From Tetmemena sp. SeJ-2015 (lineage: Eukaryota; Ciliophora; Spirotrichea; Sporadotrichida; Oxytrichidae): a stretch of 11,151 nt of DNA. How positions within the stretch are numbered: the stretch's first letter is position 1; every line of letters starts with the position of its first letter. Under the pieces are notes generated by a model, which saw only the letters and a program-made list of their open reading frames with translations, did not search any database and was not told where the DNA came from. Positions 1 to 8,500 of the stretch are shown here, piece after piece. The stretch spans positions 1-11,151 of the forward strand of contig JAJKFJ010014289.1 of NCBI GenBank assembly GCA_027382625.1, written 5' to 3'. A program made the translations under genes and the position numbers.

Positions 1-3000
1 GCCAAGAGCTTATTAAAAGTAATGTGCATGCGTATTGTTTTGGGAGGGTCCTGAGAACAACATTGAGGTGTTGACGTTTGAGAAGGTGTCATTGGCGTCC
101 TCCATTTCATCCTACTCAAACTGGTTGTTGTTTGAGTTCCTTCTCTTTTCAGCTGAGCGAGCAACAGCTGTTCTGATGTTCTGCTTGAGGATGTCTCTGA
201 CGGTGCTATTGGCGTCGTGCTAGTTGCTCTGTAAAGGACTCTGGCCCACTTTCTGCTTATTAGACTTCCTCACCCTTGTAGGGCTTATCGAGTTGTTGCT
301 TTGATTCAATAAAGCATAAATGAATTCTTAACAATTATTTAATATACAATTAAATTATAAAGAGTTAGATTCAAATTAAAATATTAATTATATATAATAA
401 ATTATAATTGATTGCTAAGGGAGGTCTTGAAGTGCAGATTCATTTGGTTGTCTCCAGTCTAGTTGTAGAGCTAGGAGTTCAAGAGTATCTGTTCTGTGGT
501 GTTATTATTCTAATTGTTTGCAAAGCTCATGGTGCTCTCATTCACTCTCTCAAGGGGAGAGACAAAAATAATTATATGCCTTTCATATTATAATAAAAAG
601 ACATGCTTGTTGTTAGTATTCTTAATGAGTTGGATATCGACAACAAGCTGCTTCAGCATGTTCATCTCCTTAGTGAGAGTGTCGAACTTCCCACTGTATT
701 CTCGCTTCTACCCCTTGAGCTCCTTGTTCTCAAGTTCTATCCTCAAATTTAATTCCTAAAGCTGAGCCTTTAACTACTCCGACTGCTACAATTTAACATC
801 CTTCTCTTCCATCTAACTCCTTTACTCTTTCAAAGCAGATTCTAAGGCTTAGCACTTAGCGTTTAGATGCTAGATTTCTTTGTCCTTTACGTTTAACAAG
901 AAATGCAGATCTTCTCTTTACTTCTTCTCATCTTGTAACTGAGACTGTAGAATGGCAACGAATGGCTGATTATCTACTTTCTCTTGAGAAGCATCTCTTC
1001 TATTCTAGCGCTTTGGTGATTTAGATCTTCCTTTTTCTGCGCTCAACTATACCCCAACGTTTTTGCTGTTAGCAACTGGGGTCATCTCTATCACTCTCTC
1101 CTCTGCTTCCTAGATCTTAAAGTCCTTAGAGAGCTTCTTTCCCTTTTTCTTAGACTGCATCTGCTTCTACATTTGCTAGTTAAGTAAGACCATCTGCTTT
1201 AATTACTCTCTCAATTAGTCATTATCTCTTTTAATACCCTTGATGAGCTCATCTCTCAGCTCATTCTCTTTTTTCTCCTTCATGAGCATATCTTCCATGA
1301 AATCTCTTTCTCTGCTCAATACTTTCTGAACAGTTATATCCAACTACTAAGGCCCAGTGCTTTGTGATTCCTAGATATCAAATTAAGATGAAACATTTAT
1401 TAAAGATATGAGTATGGTTATGGGGAAGGGCAGAAAAGTCTAAGTTGGAGAGGTTCATCATCCTATGGTTCTGAGTTGCTGTGGACTTAGCAGAAGCAGA
1501 TCTCTTGCGAGACAAGGACTTAGAAGATGTCTGGTACCTCTATCTTTGGCCACTTCTCTCTCCACTCCTGCCTCTGGACTCTTTCTTTTCCTTCTCTAGA
1601 CAGCACTCTCTAGCTATTCTCCTCTTGACTTACTGCTTCTCTTGCAAGTTTTTGAGCACCTTATTAACTCTAGAGTTTTAGTGAGAACTCAAACCTGATT
1701 GAGTGTTGTAGTGGTATTGTTCCTTTATATATCAATATGTATTTAATATAAACTAAGCTAGAAATAATAGGCTTGATAGTTTTCCTTATCTACTTTGGAG
1801 TAAGCACCCTCTGAACTGGAAATATTTAGATTCAAAGGCAGCTAAGAATAGTTCTAAGAAAGATTTTGTGGCATTTACTAATAAGAGTAGTGCCTATCTA
1901 GCGTGTCCGCTTCATTTTCTTAGCGATACGGCTCATTTTAAGTGTTTTAGAATTTGTATTGCTGTTCCTAAAATTACTATTGCTGTAAGTCCAATCCTCC
2001 ATGCTAAGTAGGATAAGTTCTTGGGTCAAAATTGTTCTAGTAGTAGAAGTTATGCTCATGGGATAATGCTTCAACAGCTGAGCTATAAAATTAGAGAAGA
2101 GTTAATTATCATAATATTAGTTGAGCTTTTATGAAAAGATAAATGCGAGACCCCAGGAAGAGATCCTGAGTTGTTGTTAGTTGCAGGTTTTAGAATTTAA
2201 TTCGCGACTGCTGACTGATTCTAAACATCACCTTGAGACTTCTAATCCTTGGTTTCACCTATGGCAATTGCAAAAGAGCCACCACAGGCTATCTTCAAGA
2301 CCTTCTTATTTCTCAGATGAACGATATGGTGAGGGTACTTTCTAGTTTCGTAATCGCCAAGTCCAAGTTCACCCTTTGAATTCGCGCCCCAGGTCCACAC
2401 AGTACCATCTTCATACAGAGCTGCTCCAAACTATCCTCCAATACTTACATCGATCACCACTGGATCCATCAAAGGTTTGGGCTCAAACAGTTGCCCAAAG
2501 GCTCCCGTTCCCCAGCAAACTAGCTACCCTGCTGATGTTAAAGCACTCGGATGATGACGAGCAGAAAGTTTTACAATGCTATAGTGGATAGATAGATTTT
2601 ATATGGTAAATGTATTATAGAGAGTGAGGTTATCTTAGTCGGAATATCTCTTCTCTGAATATCATGATTACCTATACCGAGCTGTCCGAAAGAGTTATCT
2701 CCCATTGAATAGACATTCCCGACCTTAGTTAAAAAGTAGGAGTTAAAGTAGGTGGCTTCAACTTGACATACTTCTTCTCTTGAAAAGCCTTAGTCTACTT
2801 ATCTGGGTTCGAACTCTATCATGTCATTAGGTCTGTGACTTTGAATACCAAGCTGTCCAAACTCATTTGAGCCACAGCTATAAACTGTTCCCTGATCTAA
2901 ATGGATTAGGCTATTTAATGTCTTACTTGTCAGGAATAGAGTGTGCATGCCTCCACAAGAGACTGAGGTAATCTTCACGTCTCTTTAGATGAAAAATTCA

Positions 3001-4049
3001 ATCAGTGTTGGAAGTACCCCTTAAGAAATTCCCAGAGTGTCGTTTAATAAAAATATTTTTGACTAGAGCTGGCATTCTACCGATGCCCAATTACCCAAAT
3101 TCAAACTATCCCCAGCCGAAGCACATGCCATCTCTAGTTACACAGGCTGTGTGATTCCAGCCGCAGCTAATTTGAATTACTTCATAGTTAATAAGAGAGT
3201 CAACAAGCTTGGGGGTGCTGGAGTACTCACCTTGAATCACTGACGGTTGAGACAGAGTATTGCTTTTGAAAGGATTTGACACACTCCCGTAGTCTTGGTT
3301 TTACATTATTGAGTTCTAAGCTACTGAGCCGAGCTTTACGCCAAGCTTTTAGAACTATTGATAACAAATTTACACTTCATTCTTTAGTGATAGAATAAAA
3401 AGGTTATTCAATAATTATTGCCCATTGAGTAAACATGGCCTGTCTATGTTATAAGGCAAGCATGGTCCTCACCACAAGCCACATCTCTTATTTTAGTTTA
3501 GAAAGTAAACTCAAGAATATGAACTCTTTTATTCTAACACAAAGAAATATTCATCTTAAAATGGATTACAAGACTTTGGCAAAGGAAGTCTTCTTTACTC
3601 TTATCCACTTTCCTAATTGTGATTAGATCTGTTGGAGGCATGATCCCCGAAGGCAGCTGAGTTCAAAGTATTTTAGGAGTTTTAGTTCTGGTACTTATGT
3701 GCCAAGCCCAGCTATCCATACTCATCATTACCCCACACGTAAATTTCAGTGTACTACACCAAAATTAATTATTAGAATTATTAAAGCATTACTACTTCTT
3801 TTAATTCTGTCTTTAATCTAGCTCTAGCTTTTAATTCTGCTATTATGGCTGAGTCTGATTGAGCTGTTGATGACTTTGCGCAGAGGAGGCATAACTCTAA
3901 TCCACAATTGGATACTGAAATTGTAAACTGCTCCTGAAAGGGTCACTCAAGTAAGCTTAGCCCGTTGCATAGCTCTAAGGGTGCATCATCTGCTCTTCAT
4001 AAGGTTTAATGTTGTTATAGCTCAACTGGCCATGGCTTTGAAAATTCAT
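1..4049 (-). CDS. RCC1 propeller plus coiled-coil protein gene, cut by ten IESs (3' end outside window)
   Basis: Read with TAA/TAG as Gln, the ATG at 4049-4047 opens a frame that becomes continuous once ten pointer-flanked inserts (536 bp) are removed, giving about 1171 residues before the window ends. Residues 1-88 are Gln-rich. Residues about 89-520 hold seven RCC1 repeats, the number in the seven-bladed family fold, with hallmarks such as YVWGNDEYGQLGL, TVYSCGSNEFGQLGI, NVYSMGDNSFGQLGI and TVWTWGANSKGELGL, alternating with ACGEDHACLIT-type strands. A Gln/Asn-rich linker, a Ser/Arg/Lys-rich stretch (about 690-750) and a Lys/Glu/Gln/Leu heptad-like coiled coil (about 776-1036) follow, then an Asn-rich tail. 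RCC1 domains act as protein-binding or guanine-exchange platforms. The coiled-coil extension suggests a scaffold or cytoskeletal role rather than nuclear Ran exchange, but that is inference. A divergent neighbour starts at 4150. The start codon is the first ATG of the open frame; codons upstream are AT-rich and also open, so the exact start is less sure than the frame. Confidence 0.9.
301..416 (-). other. IES 10 of the RCC1 gene, 116 bp, pointer AGCAA
   Basis: TTGCT (coding AGCAA) at 296-300 and 412-416. This is the longest insert in the gene and is almost all A/T. Excision gives HFKTSLSNNSISPTRVRK and removes the in-frame TGA at 308-306. Confidence 0.9.
565..603 (-). other. IES 9 of the RCC1 gene, 39 bp, pointer TGTCT
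   Basis: AGACA (coding TGTCT) at 560-564 and 599-603. The insert is the only one of the ten with a length divisible by three and contains no TGA, so it is called from the repeat, the AT-rich hydrophobic translation and the smooth join KNTNNKHVSPLERVNES. Confidence 0.75.
1379..1409 (-). other. IES 8 of the RCC1 gene, 31 bp, pointer ATATCT
   Basis: AGATAT (coding ATATCT) at 1373-1378 and 1404-1409. Excision joins LPHNHTHI to QESQSTGPQQ and removes a frame change that would otherwise hit TGA at once. Confidence 0.88.
1726..1787 (-). other. IES 7 of the RCC1 gene, 62 bp, pointer AAGGAA
   Basis: TTCCTT (coding AAGGAA) at 1720-1725 and 1782-1787. Excision gives SSEGAYSKVDKEQYHYNTQ in frame. The insert is strongly AT-rich. 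Confidence 0.88.
2085..2127 (-). other. IES 6 of the RCC1 gene, 43 bp, pointer AGCTCA
   Basis: TGAGCT (coding AGCTCA) at 2079-2084 and 2122-2127. Excision joins HLSFHKSS to AVEALSHEHN and removes an in-frame TGA at 2111-2109. This links the RCC1 half to the coiled-coil half in one gene. Confidence 0.88.
2566..2621 (-). other. IES 5 of the RCC1 gene, 56 bp, pointer TCT
   Basis: AGA (coding TCT) at 2563-2565 and 2619-2621 joins IPTKITSLS to ARHHPSALTSAGQ, matching the usual RCC1 strand before a Gly turn. The pointer is only 3 bp, so the exact edges rest mainly on the protein and the frame. Confidence 0.78.
3038..3068 (-). other. IES 4 of the RCC1 gene, 31 bp, pointer CTCT
   Basis: AGAG (coding CTCT) at 3034-3037 and 3065-3068. 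Excision joins QLGIGRMPAL to GISQGVLPTLIEFF within a propeller blade; the unexcised frame runs into TGA. Confidence 0.85.
3365..3414 (-). other. IES 3 of the RCC1 gene, 50 bp, pointer TTAT (junction ambiguous)
   Basis: ATAA (coding TTAT) at 3361-3364 and 3411-3414 gives an in-frame join, VYSMGNNYQQFQKLGVKLG. A longer 5 bp repeat (coding CAATA; + strand 3356-3360 and 3416-3420) would remove 60 bp but leaves the wrong frame unless one base in the following A run is missing. The 50 bp version is preferred because it needs no error. Confidence 0.7.
3487..3556 (-). other. IES 2 of the RCC1 gene, 70 bp, pointer AGATG
   Basis: CATCT (coding AGATG) lies at 3482-3486 and 3552-3556. Excision gives SCNPFQDVACGEDHA, the expected approach to the second RCC1 strand. 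Without it the frame meets TGA. Confidence 0.88.
3758..3795 (-). other. IES 1 of the RCC1 gene, 38 bp, pointer GTAGTA
   Basis: TACTAC (GTAGTA on the coding strand) occurs at 3752-3757 and 3790-3795. Removing one copy and the AT-rich DNA between joins ...QNQKKQ to YTEIYVWGNDEYG, the first RCC1 repeat, and corrects a +2 frame offset. Confidence 0.9.
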
Positions 4050-4149
4050 GTTTTAGATTTATTTTTTCAAATTATTCAAGAATTAAACTGTTTAAAATGA
4101 TAAGTAAAATCGTTATGAGATTATATAAAGCACAAGATTAAAATGCTAC
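4050..4149. promoter_or_regulatory. AT-rich divergent intergenic region
   Basis: About 100 bp separate the start of the minus-strand RCC1 gene from the putative start of the plus-strand secreted-protein gene. The DNA is very AT-rich and contains a TATA-like TTATATAAAG at 4121-4130, about 20 bp before the plus-strand ATG. It may be a shared 5' flank, or a place where two macronuclear chromosomes separate. No C4A4 telomere-like sequence is visible. Confidence 0.3.
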
Positions 4150-4665
4150 ATGTTCCAGAATCAGTTGATTCTCTTGATATTGGCTTTATCATTCATTATA
4201 AGTTTAGCCCCCTAGCACACTCTCTGCATGTCAATAGCCAGCCATTTCACTGTAAAAGGGTTTATAGAAAATTGTGCTTACAAATGTCATTATAGCTGAG
4301 AATATAATAAAAAAGAGAATTAAATTAGATATTAAATTAAAATGGAATAAATGAGTGACAGTTGAAGTATGCCCAATTTGAATAATTATAACACCATTCG
4401 ATTCAGCATAAAATTCTAAGAACTTTTTATCCTTGTAACTTTTGTGTGGGAGCGCTCAGTCGAGAATTATAAGCGACACAAGTTCAAGAGAAGAAGATGA
4501 TGAAGATGATGAGGAGTGCGTGAATCATATCTCTCTGCTGAGAGGAGCTACGAAGATGATTAAAGAAGAAACTCATATTAATTTTCGATAAGCTATCGAA
4601 CAAGCTGCAGATCAAGGGGTGAATCTGCGATTTCAACTGACACCATTTTACAACTCTCCATTTAT
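4150..4665 (+). CDS. Putative secreted protein with acidic tract, two MDSs; 3' end not found
   Basis: Not recognised as any known family. The ATG at 4150 opens a signal-peptide-like start, MFQNQLILLILALSF, followed by a short mature part. A TTATA repeat allows a 124 bp excision and an in-frame join into a clearly coding second segment (4386 to about 4665): TPFDSAQNSKNF, an Asp/Glu run (SSREEDDEDDEEC), then HISLLRGATKMIKEE and RQAIEQAADQGVNLRFQL. No TGA follows in any plus-strand frame before about 4860, well inside the antisense EF-hand gene, so the last segment is probably elsewhere. The second segment is more certain than the first: another frame starting at ATG 4143 is also open across 4143-4270. 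It converges on the EF-hand gene. Confidence 0.55.
4267..4390 (+). other. IES in the secreted-protein gene, 124 bp, pointer TTATA
   Basis: TTATA at 4262-4266 and 4386-4390 bounds an AT-rich insert. Removal joins HFTVKGFI to TPFDSAQN in frame and removes two TGA codons. ATTATA at 4289-4294 and 4385-4390 is a competing repeat, but it leads into a different frame with an early stop. Confidence 0.55.
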
Positions 4666-4706
4666 TATTTTAACCAATCACCAATTTTAATTAAAATTCC
4701 AACTAT

Positions 4707-5382
4707 ATTTTCATAGACCATCCTCTCGTACATTTCGAAAGTAATCACATCCCCTGGGGGAATAGGTTCCTTGTGCTTGCCAGTATTATCTACCTCCTTC
4801 TCGCCGTTCTTTGCTTAGTCTGCTCCTTTCTAAGCTACAGTTTCATCAGGGCTGTCGTTCTTGAACCTCTTCAAATCTCTGAATGTGTCTTCGACTATCT
4901 CTTAGACCACCTCATCTGGCAGATCACATGTACCCAGCCCTTAAATTGCATCCCTCAGTATCTCTATAATGGTTTCTTTCTTGACAAAGCCCTTCTCCTT
5001 AGGATCATAGATTTTGAAAGATAGTTTGATCTGCTTGTCGATGGTTTCATTTAGGAAGGTGGCAAAAGCGATTATGAACTCCCTGAAATTAATCACCTTA
5101 TCGTCGTTGGTATCGAATATTTTGAACAAGTTCTGGGCGTAGATTCCCGAAGGGCGGAGGCCCACCGCCTGACAAAATTCCTCATAGTCTATAACGCCAT
5201 CGTCTCTCTGTGCTTTTGCAAGTTGATTGAAGTAGAGGTACAGATCGTTTATTTCCTCTTACGTGAAAGTAGACACCTTAGAGAACTCCACTAATAGAAT
5301 ATAAGGAGAGAAGTGAGAATGGATGAAGGTTACAAAGTTCGTTGGACTTGAGGCATTTGATCTTTGTGTTTGAGACTCCCAT
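4707..5382 (-). CDS. N-myristoylated EF-hand protein, calcineurin B / calcium-sensor-like
   Basis: The start is ATG 5382-5380: MGVSNT has the Gly2 and Ser/Thr-rich context of an N-myristoylation signal. With a 43 nt intron removed the frame gives 211 residues to the last supported codon. EF loop 1 (residues 43-54) is degenerate, lacking the first Asp. Loop 2 (76-87, DTNDDKVINFRE) is canonical with Asp/Asn/Asp and the final Glu. Loop 3 (112-123, DPKEKGFVKKET) lacks the final Glu. The fourth loop is broken by a Lys/Glu-rich insertion of roughly 35 residues before DVITFEMYERMVYEN. Family knowledge: such proteins are calcium-dependent regulatory partners of phosphatases or kinases at membranes; the partner here is unknown. 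One intact loop suggests weak or specialised calcium binding. The 3' end is uncertain: the frame stays open into AT-rich DNA, and AAAAT repeats there could mark an IES leading to a stop. Confidence 0.9.
5291..5333 (-). other. Spliceosomal intron, 43 nt
   Basis: On the minus strand the insert begins GTAACC and ends TATTAG after a pyrimidine-rich stretch. Removal gives KSNELLEFSKVSTFTQEE, leading straight into the EF-hand region. GT-AG ends and a polypyrimidine tract favour an intron over an IES. Confidence 0.85.
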
Positions 5383-5508
5383 CAAACTTATAACTTTTTA
5401 TTAAATCAAATTAAATACTCTCTCAAATGCATATCACTTTTTTACTTGGAATGAAATAAAATTAAATCAATAGGCCACCCTTATAATAAATCGCATCAAA
5501 CATGAGTA
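5383..5508. promoter_or_regulatory. AT-rich divergent intergenic region
   Basis: 126 bp lie between the EF-hand gene start (minus) and the SH3b gene start (plus). The region is mostly A/T with no gene seen. It may carry both 5' flanks or a macronuclear chromosome boundary. An in-frame TGA at 5503-5505 just precedes the plus-strand ATG at 5509. Confidence 0.3.
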
Positions 5509-8500
5509 ATGTCGTCAATCCTGCGAGAAAGATTTCTCAACCACATCTTCAAAATGCAAACACCTAGAAAGAGCAATATAAGGAAGTAGTTGGCTTTTAA
5601 ATAAACACCTTTGATGAGACTGCTTGCATTTTAGAGAAAGATTCATTTGTAAATTCAAAGTGTTATATAATAATTTTAGGAGGAGAAACTGTATAAGTTG
5701 ATTAAGTAGTGCAGATCCCATCCTAAATATATCCTGCAATAATTGAACACTAAAAATGAAAGCATTCAGAATAAGATCAAAAGCACTCACTTTGGAAATA
5801 TCGAACAAAAATGTAAGACAAATATCCTTGCTCCTCCTCTTAATCATTAGTGTCGCTTTAACTTTTAGTGTAGAGAAATTACAATCTGAGCAGACTGCAT
5901 TCCATAGAGCAAGTTATAATTTCGAGCAGCTTTTAAAGGAGCATGAGGGGCTAACGTCAGTAAATATCTCCTTCTGCCTCACAAAGGCTGCTCGGGATCT
6001 GGCTTGCGAGATCGGCCAACTTTCAGTCCTAGTTTAAAATTAGAAGAGCATGAACAATCAAAGGAAGAGCGCCTTCTCTAGAAGAAGTTCTAACCTCTAT
6101 GAGAGGAGCTAAAATGATCGGGCAATCTCTTCTTCCTTTTACTCTTAGACCTACGAGTAAAGGTAACTGATCAAGGAACGGCTTAGTTATAAGCATATTA
6201 AAAAATACTGCATGGATAAAAAAAGCTTTTCCTAACTAGAAGAACTTATAGTATATGAAACTAACGATCCACTCACTGCTCTTGCTAAGATTATGACAGA
6301 AATGAGTAGTCTTCGTATCCTTATGGACCAAAATTGTAGAGTACTCGGGCTTGCAAACGGTGTCCATAATGCTCTCAAGCACTGCATAGTTTTAATTTTC
6401 ACTGATAAGCTAAAAGAGAGTCCAAATTTTCTAGAAAATATAACCCACAAAGTGGACTCTAAATTAGGATTAGAGTCTAAGTTGTTAGTGAAGAGAGAAA
6501 TCACATCCAATGAAATAGAGGATCATGGTATAGAAAGTTTGGCTAGACATATGCTTAGTATATCTAAGAAGCTCAAGTCTTATCAATATGCTGAAATGAT
6601 CGATAGTTAAGCTAAGACTAGCAGCCTCATTCGCAAAGATAAATTCTAGGAGTATGTTGTGAAGAATCGAATAATGAGCAAGTAGAAAATGATAGACCAA
6701 GTCTATAAATAATTTCCATCATAGAATTGTTTATTAAAAGTCTATGAACGTCTGAGGTCTTATTAAATTCTTAGACTTTCTTCAATTTTATCTTTATAGT
6801 TTTAAGTTTAGTGATAAGTAGAGGATAGCCTCTCGGTGAGGAAATTCGATCAAGTCATAAGACCATACCAGACAAGAGTATTGAAGCATGAAGAAATAAA
6901 AATGAGTCTCTCCTAATTGAAGAAGAAAATATTCGAGAGTAATATTTCCCTGTCTCAGTTCTTTGATATTTGCTCTTTGTAAGAGCAGAATTATAATCTT
7001 TCCCTCAGCTAGATAAGAATGACTCAGTTCATCAAGGTTTAAACAAAAGAGGATGAGTAGCTGAAGAGACTCATCACTTAGAATAGTAGTTTATTAAATG
7101 GCTTTACTAATCATAAGCAGGGTTAGAAGAGAGATAGTGGAAGAGAAAAGTCAAATCCTAATGTTAATAATTTGAAGAACGAAATAGTTACTATGGATTA
7201 ATTTCTAAAGGGACTTTATAGTATAGACATTTAAATTCCTTTAGGAGAATTCAATTAAACAATTTGTGGGTTTAGAATCACCAAAGGAAGATACATTAGC
7301 AAGGAGGACTTTATGAGAGTTATGAACTCAGTTCAAATAACTTAAGAGAAAGCAGTTTCGCCAAAGAAAGATCAAGAACAACCAGGTTTAAGGCCTACCA
7401 GAAGTTTGAAGCTTACTAAAGCAAGATAGGATTCTTAATAGAATTAAAAGGTCACTTAATCAAAAGGAGAGAATTTGCTTAACAATTTTCAAAAGATGAA
7501 ACAGCAAGCAGTCTAGATCAAAAGCTTCTTCGAAACCTAAGTTGATAACAGAAGTGAACTATAACACAAGGCAAGTGCTGTGGTATTAGGCAAATTCGAT
7601 AGAGAAGTTCTTTCCAAGTAAATTAGTGAGGTTACTCTTCATCAGCTGGAAATACAAAAATCTTCACCACCTCAATCAGTCAAGAGGTACAACACTAGGC
7701 CACCATCAGCAACCAGCCCTATCAAACTCACAGATCAGAAATACATTTATGGACAAACTTTCCAATCCAATCCTTATGCGGCCACTAATGACTATGTGAG
7801 GATAAACTCCATGTAATCTATTAATTCAAAGAGATCCTTATCAAACTTTAAACTTAATCTGGAGCCTCAGAAAGTTTTCGATAACGAGGCAATTTAAATA
7901 CAAAATTTGATAGGATTAGTCAACATTTAAGACTTAAACAAAGAAGTACTTCAGATAAATTAGTAATAGAACGGCGGTCATCATATCCATTCAAATCAGA
8001 GTCCTGAAGCAAAGAAACCAAATGAGTTCAAAACTTTTGATAGTCCTAACATCTTAAATGATTACTGCACTTAATAAAAATTCGTAAAGCAGAGAAGACC
8101 GTAGTCTTCATATGCTAATTTATAGAGAAGAACCAATCTATTTCAAAACTAAAAGAACTTTGGAGGATTATAATCTTAGTTGAGTTACAATCCAGAGTCT
8201 GAATAAATCAAGAATGAAAATTAGGGTCAAACTTTAATTCAAAATAGGATAGGGAGTAAAAAAACGACATTTTTATTTTCTTTCAAAACTTATAGCTTGG
8301 CAGAAATATGGTTTATAAAAGGTAGTTTAAAATTTATTTAAAAATATATTAATTTTTTCCTCCTTAAAATCTCTCAATATCATCACTACAGTTGACTGAA
8401 GATTTAGTATCTTTGAATAATCCCCACGAATAATCTTAAAAGTTCTTAAGGACGAGAGCTCTTAATTCTGTACTAGAGGCAAGAAATTTATCTCGATCAC

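Noticed and set aside
2040..2100. tRNA-like minus-strand sequence (TAGCTCAGCTGTTGAAGC)
   Set aside because: It resembles a D-arm only; no acceptor pairing or T-arm follows, and it is coding sequence at an IES junction.
2563..2625. CTATA repeat as an alternative pointer for IES 5
   Set aside because: It is longer than TCT but gives the wrong frame and leaves non-RCC1 sequence in the protein.
5515..5847. Minus-strand open frame opposite the start of the SH3b gene
   Set aside because: It is antisense to a continuous Gln/Lys/Glu-rich coding frame with a proper intron, and its own translation shows no domain.
5756..6037. Plus-strand frame starting MKAFRIRSKAL with a hydrophobic stretch, as a separate membrane protein
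   Set aside because: The hydrophobic run is the pyrimidine tract of a 61 nt intron; splicing joins the upstream coding frame to this frame.
6232..6700. Minus-strand frames in 6232-6700
   Set aside because: Shadows of the SH3b gene, which is open across the whole region on the plus strand.
8255..8409. AGTA repeat (151 bp) or a GT-AG intron (8256-8407) in the SH3b gene
   Set aside because: The AGTA deletion leaves the wrong frame. The intron keeps the frame but discards a coding-like stretch (SSLQLTEDLVSLNN) that the AAAAT join retains.
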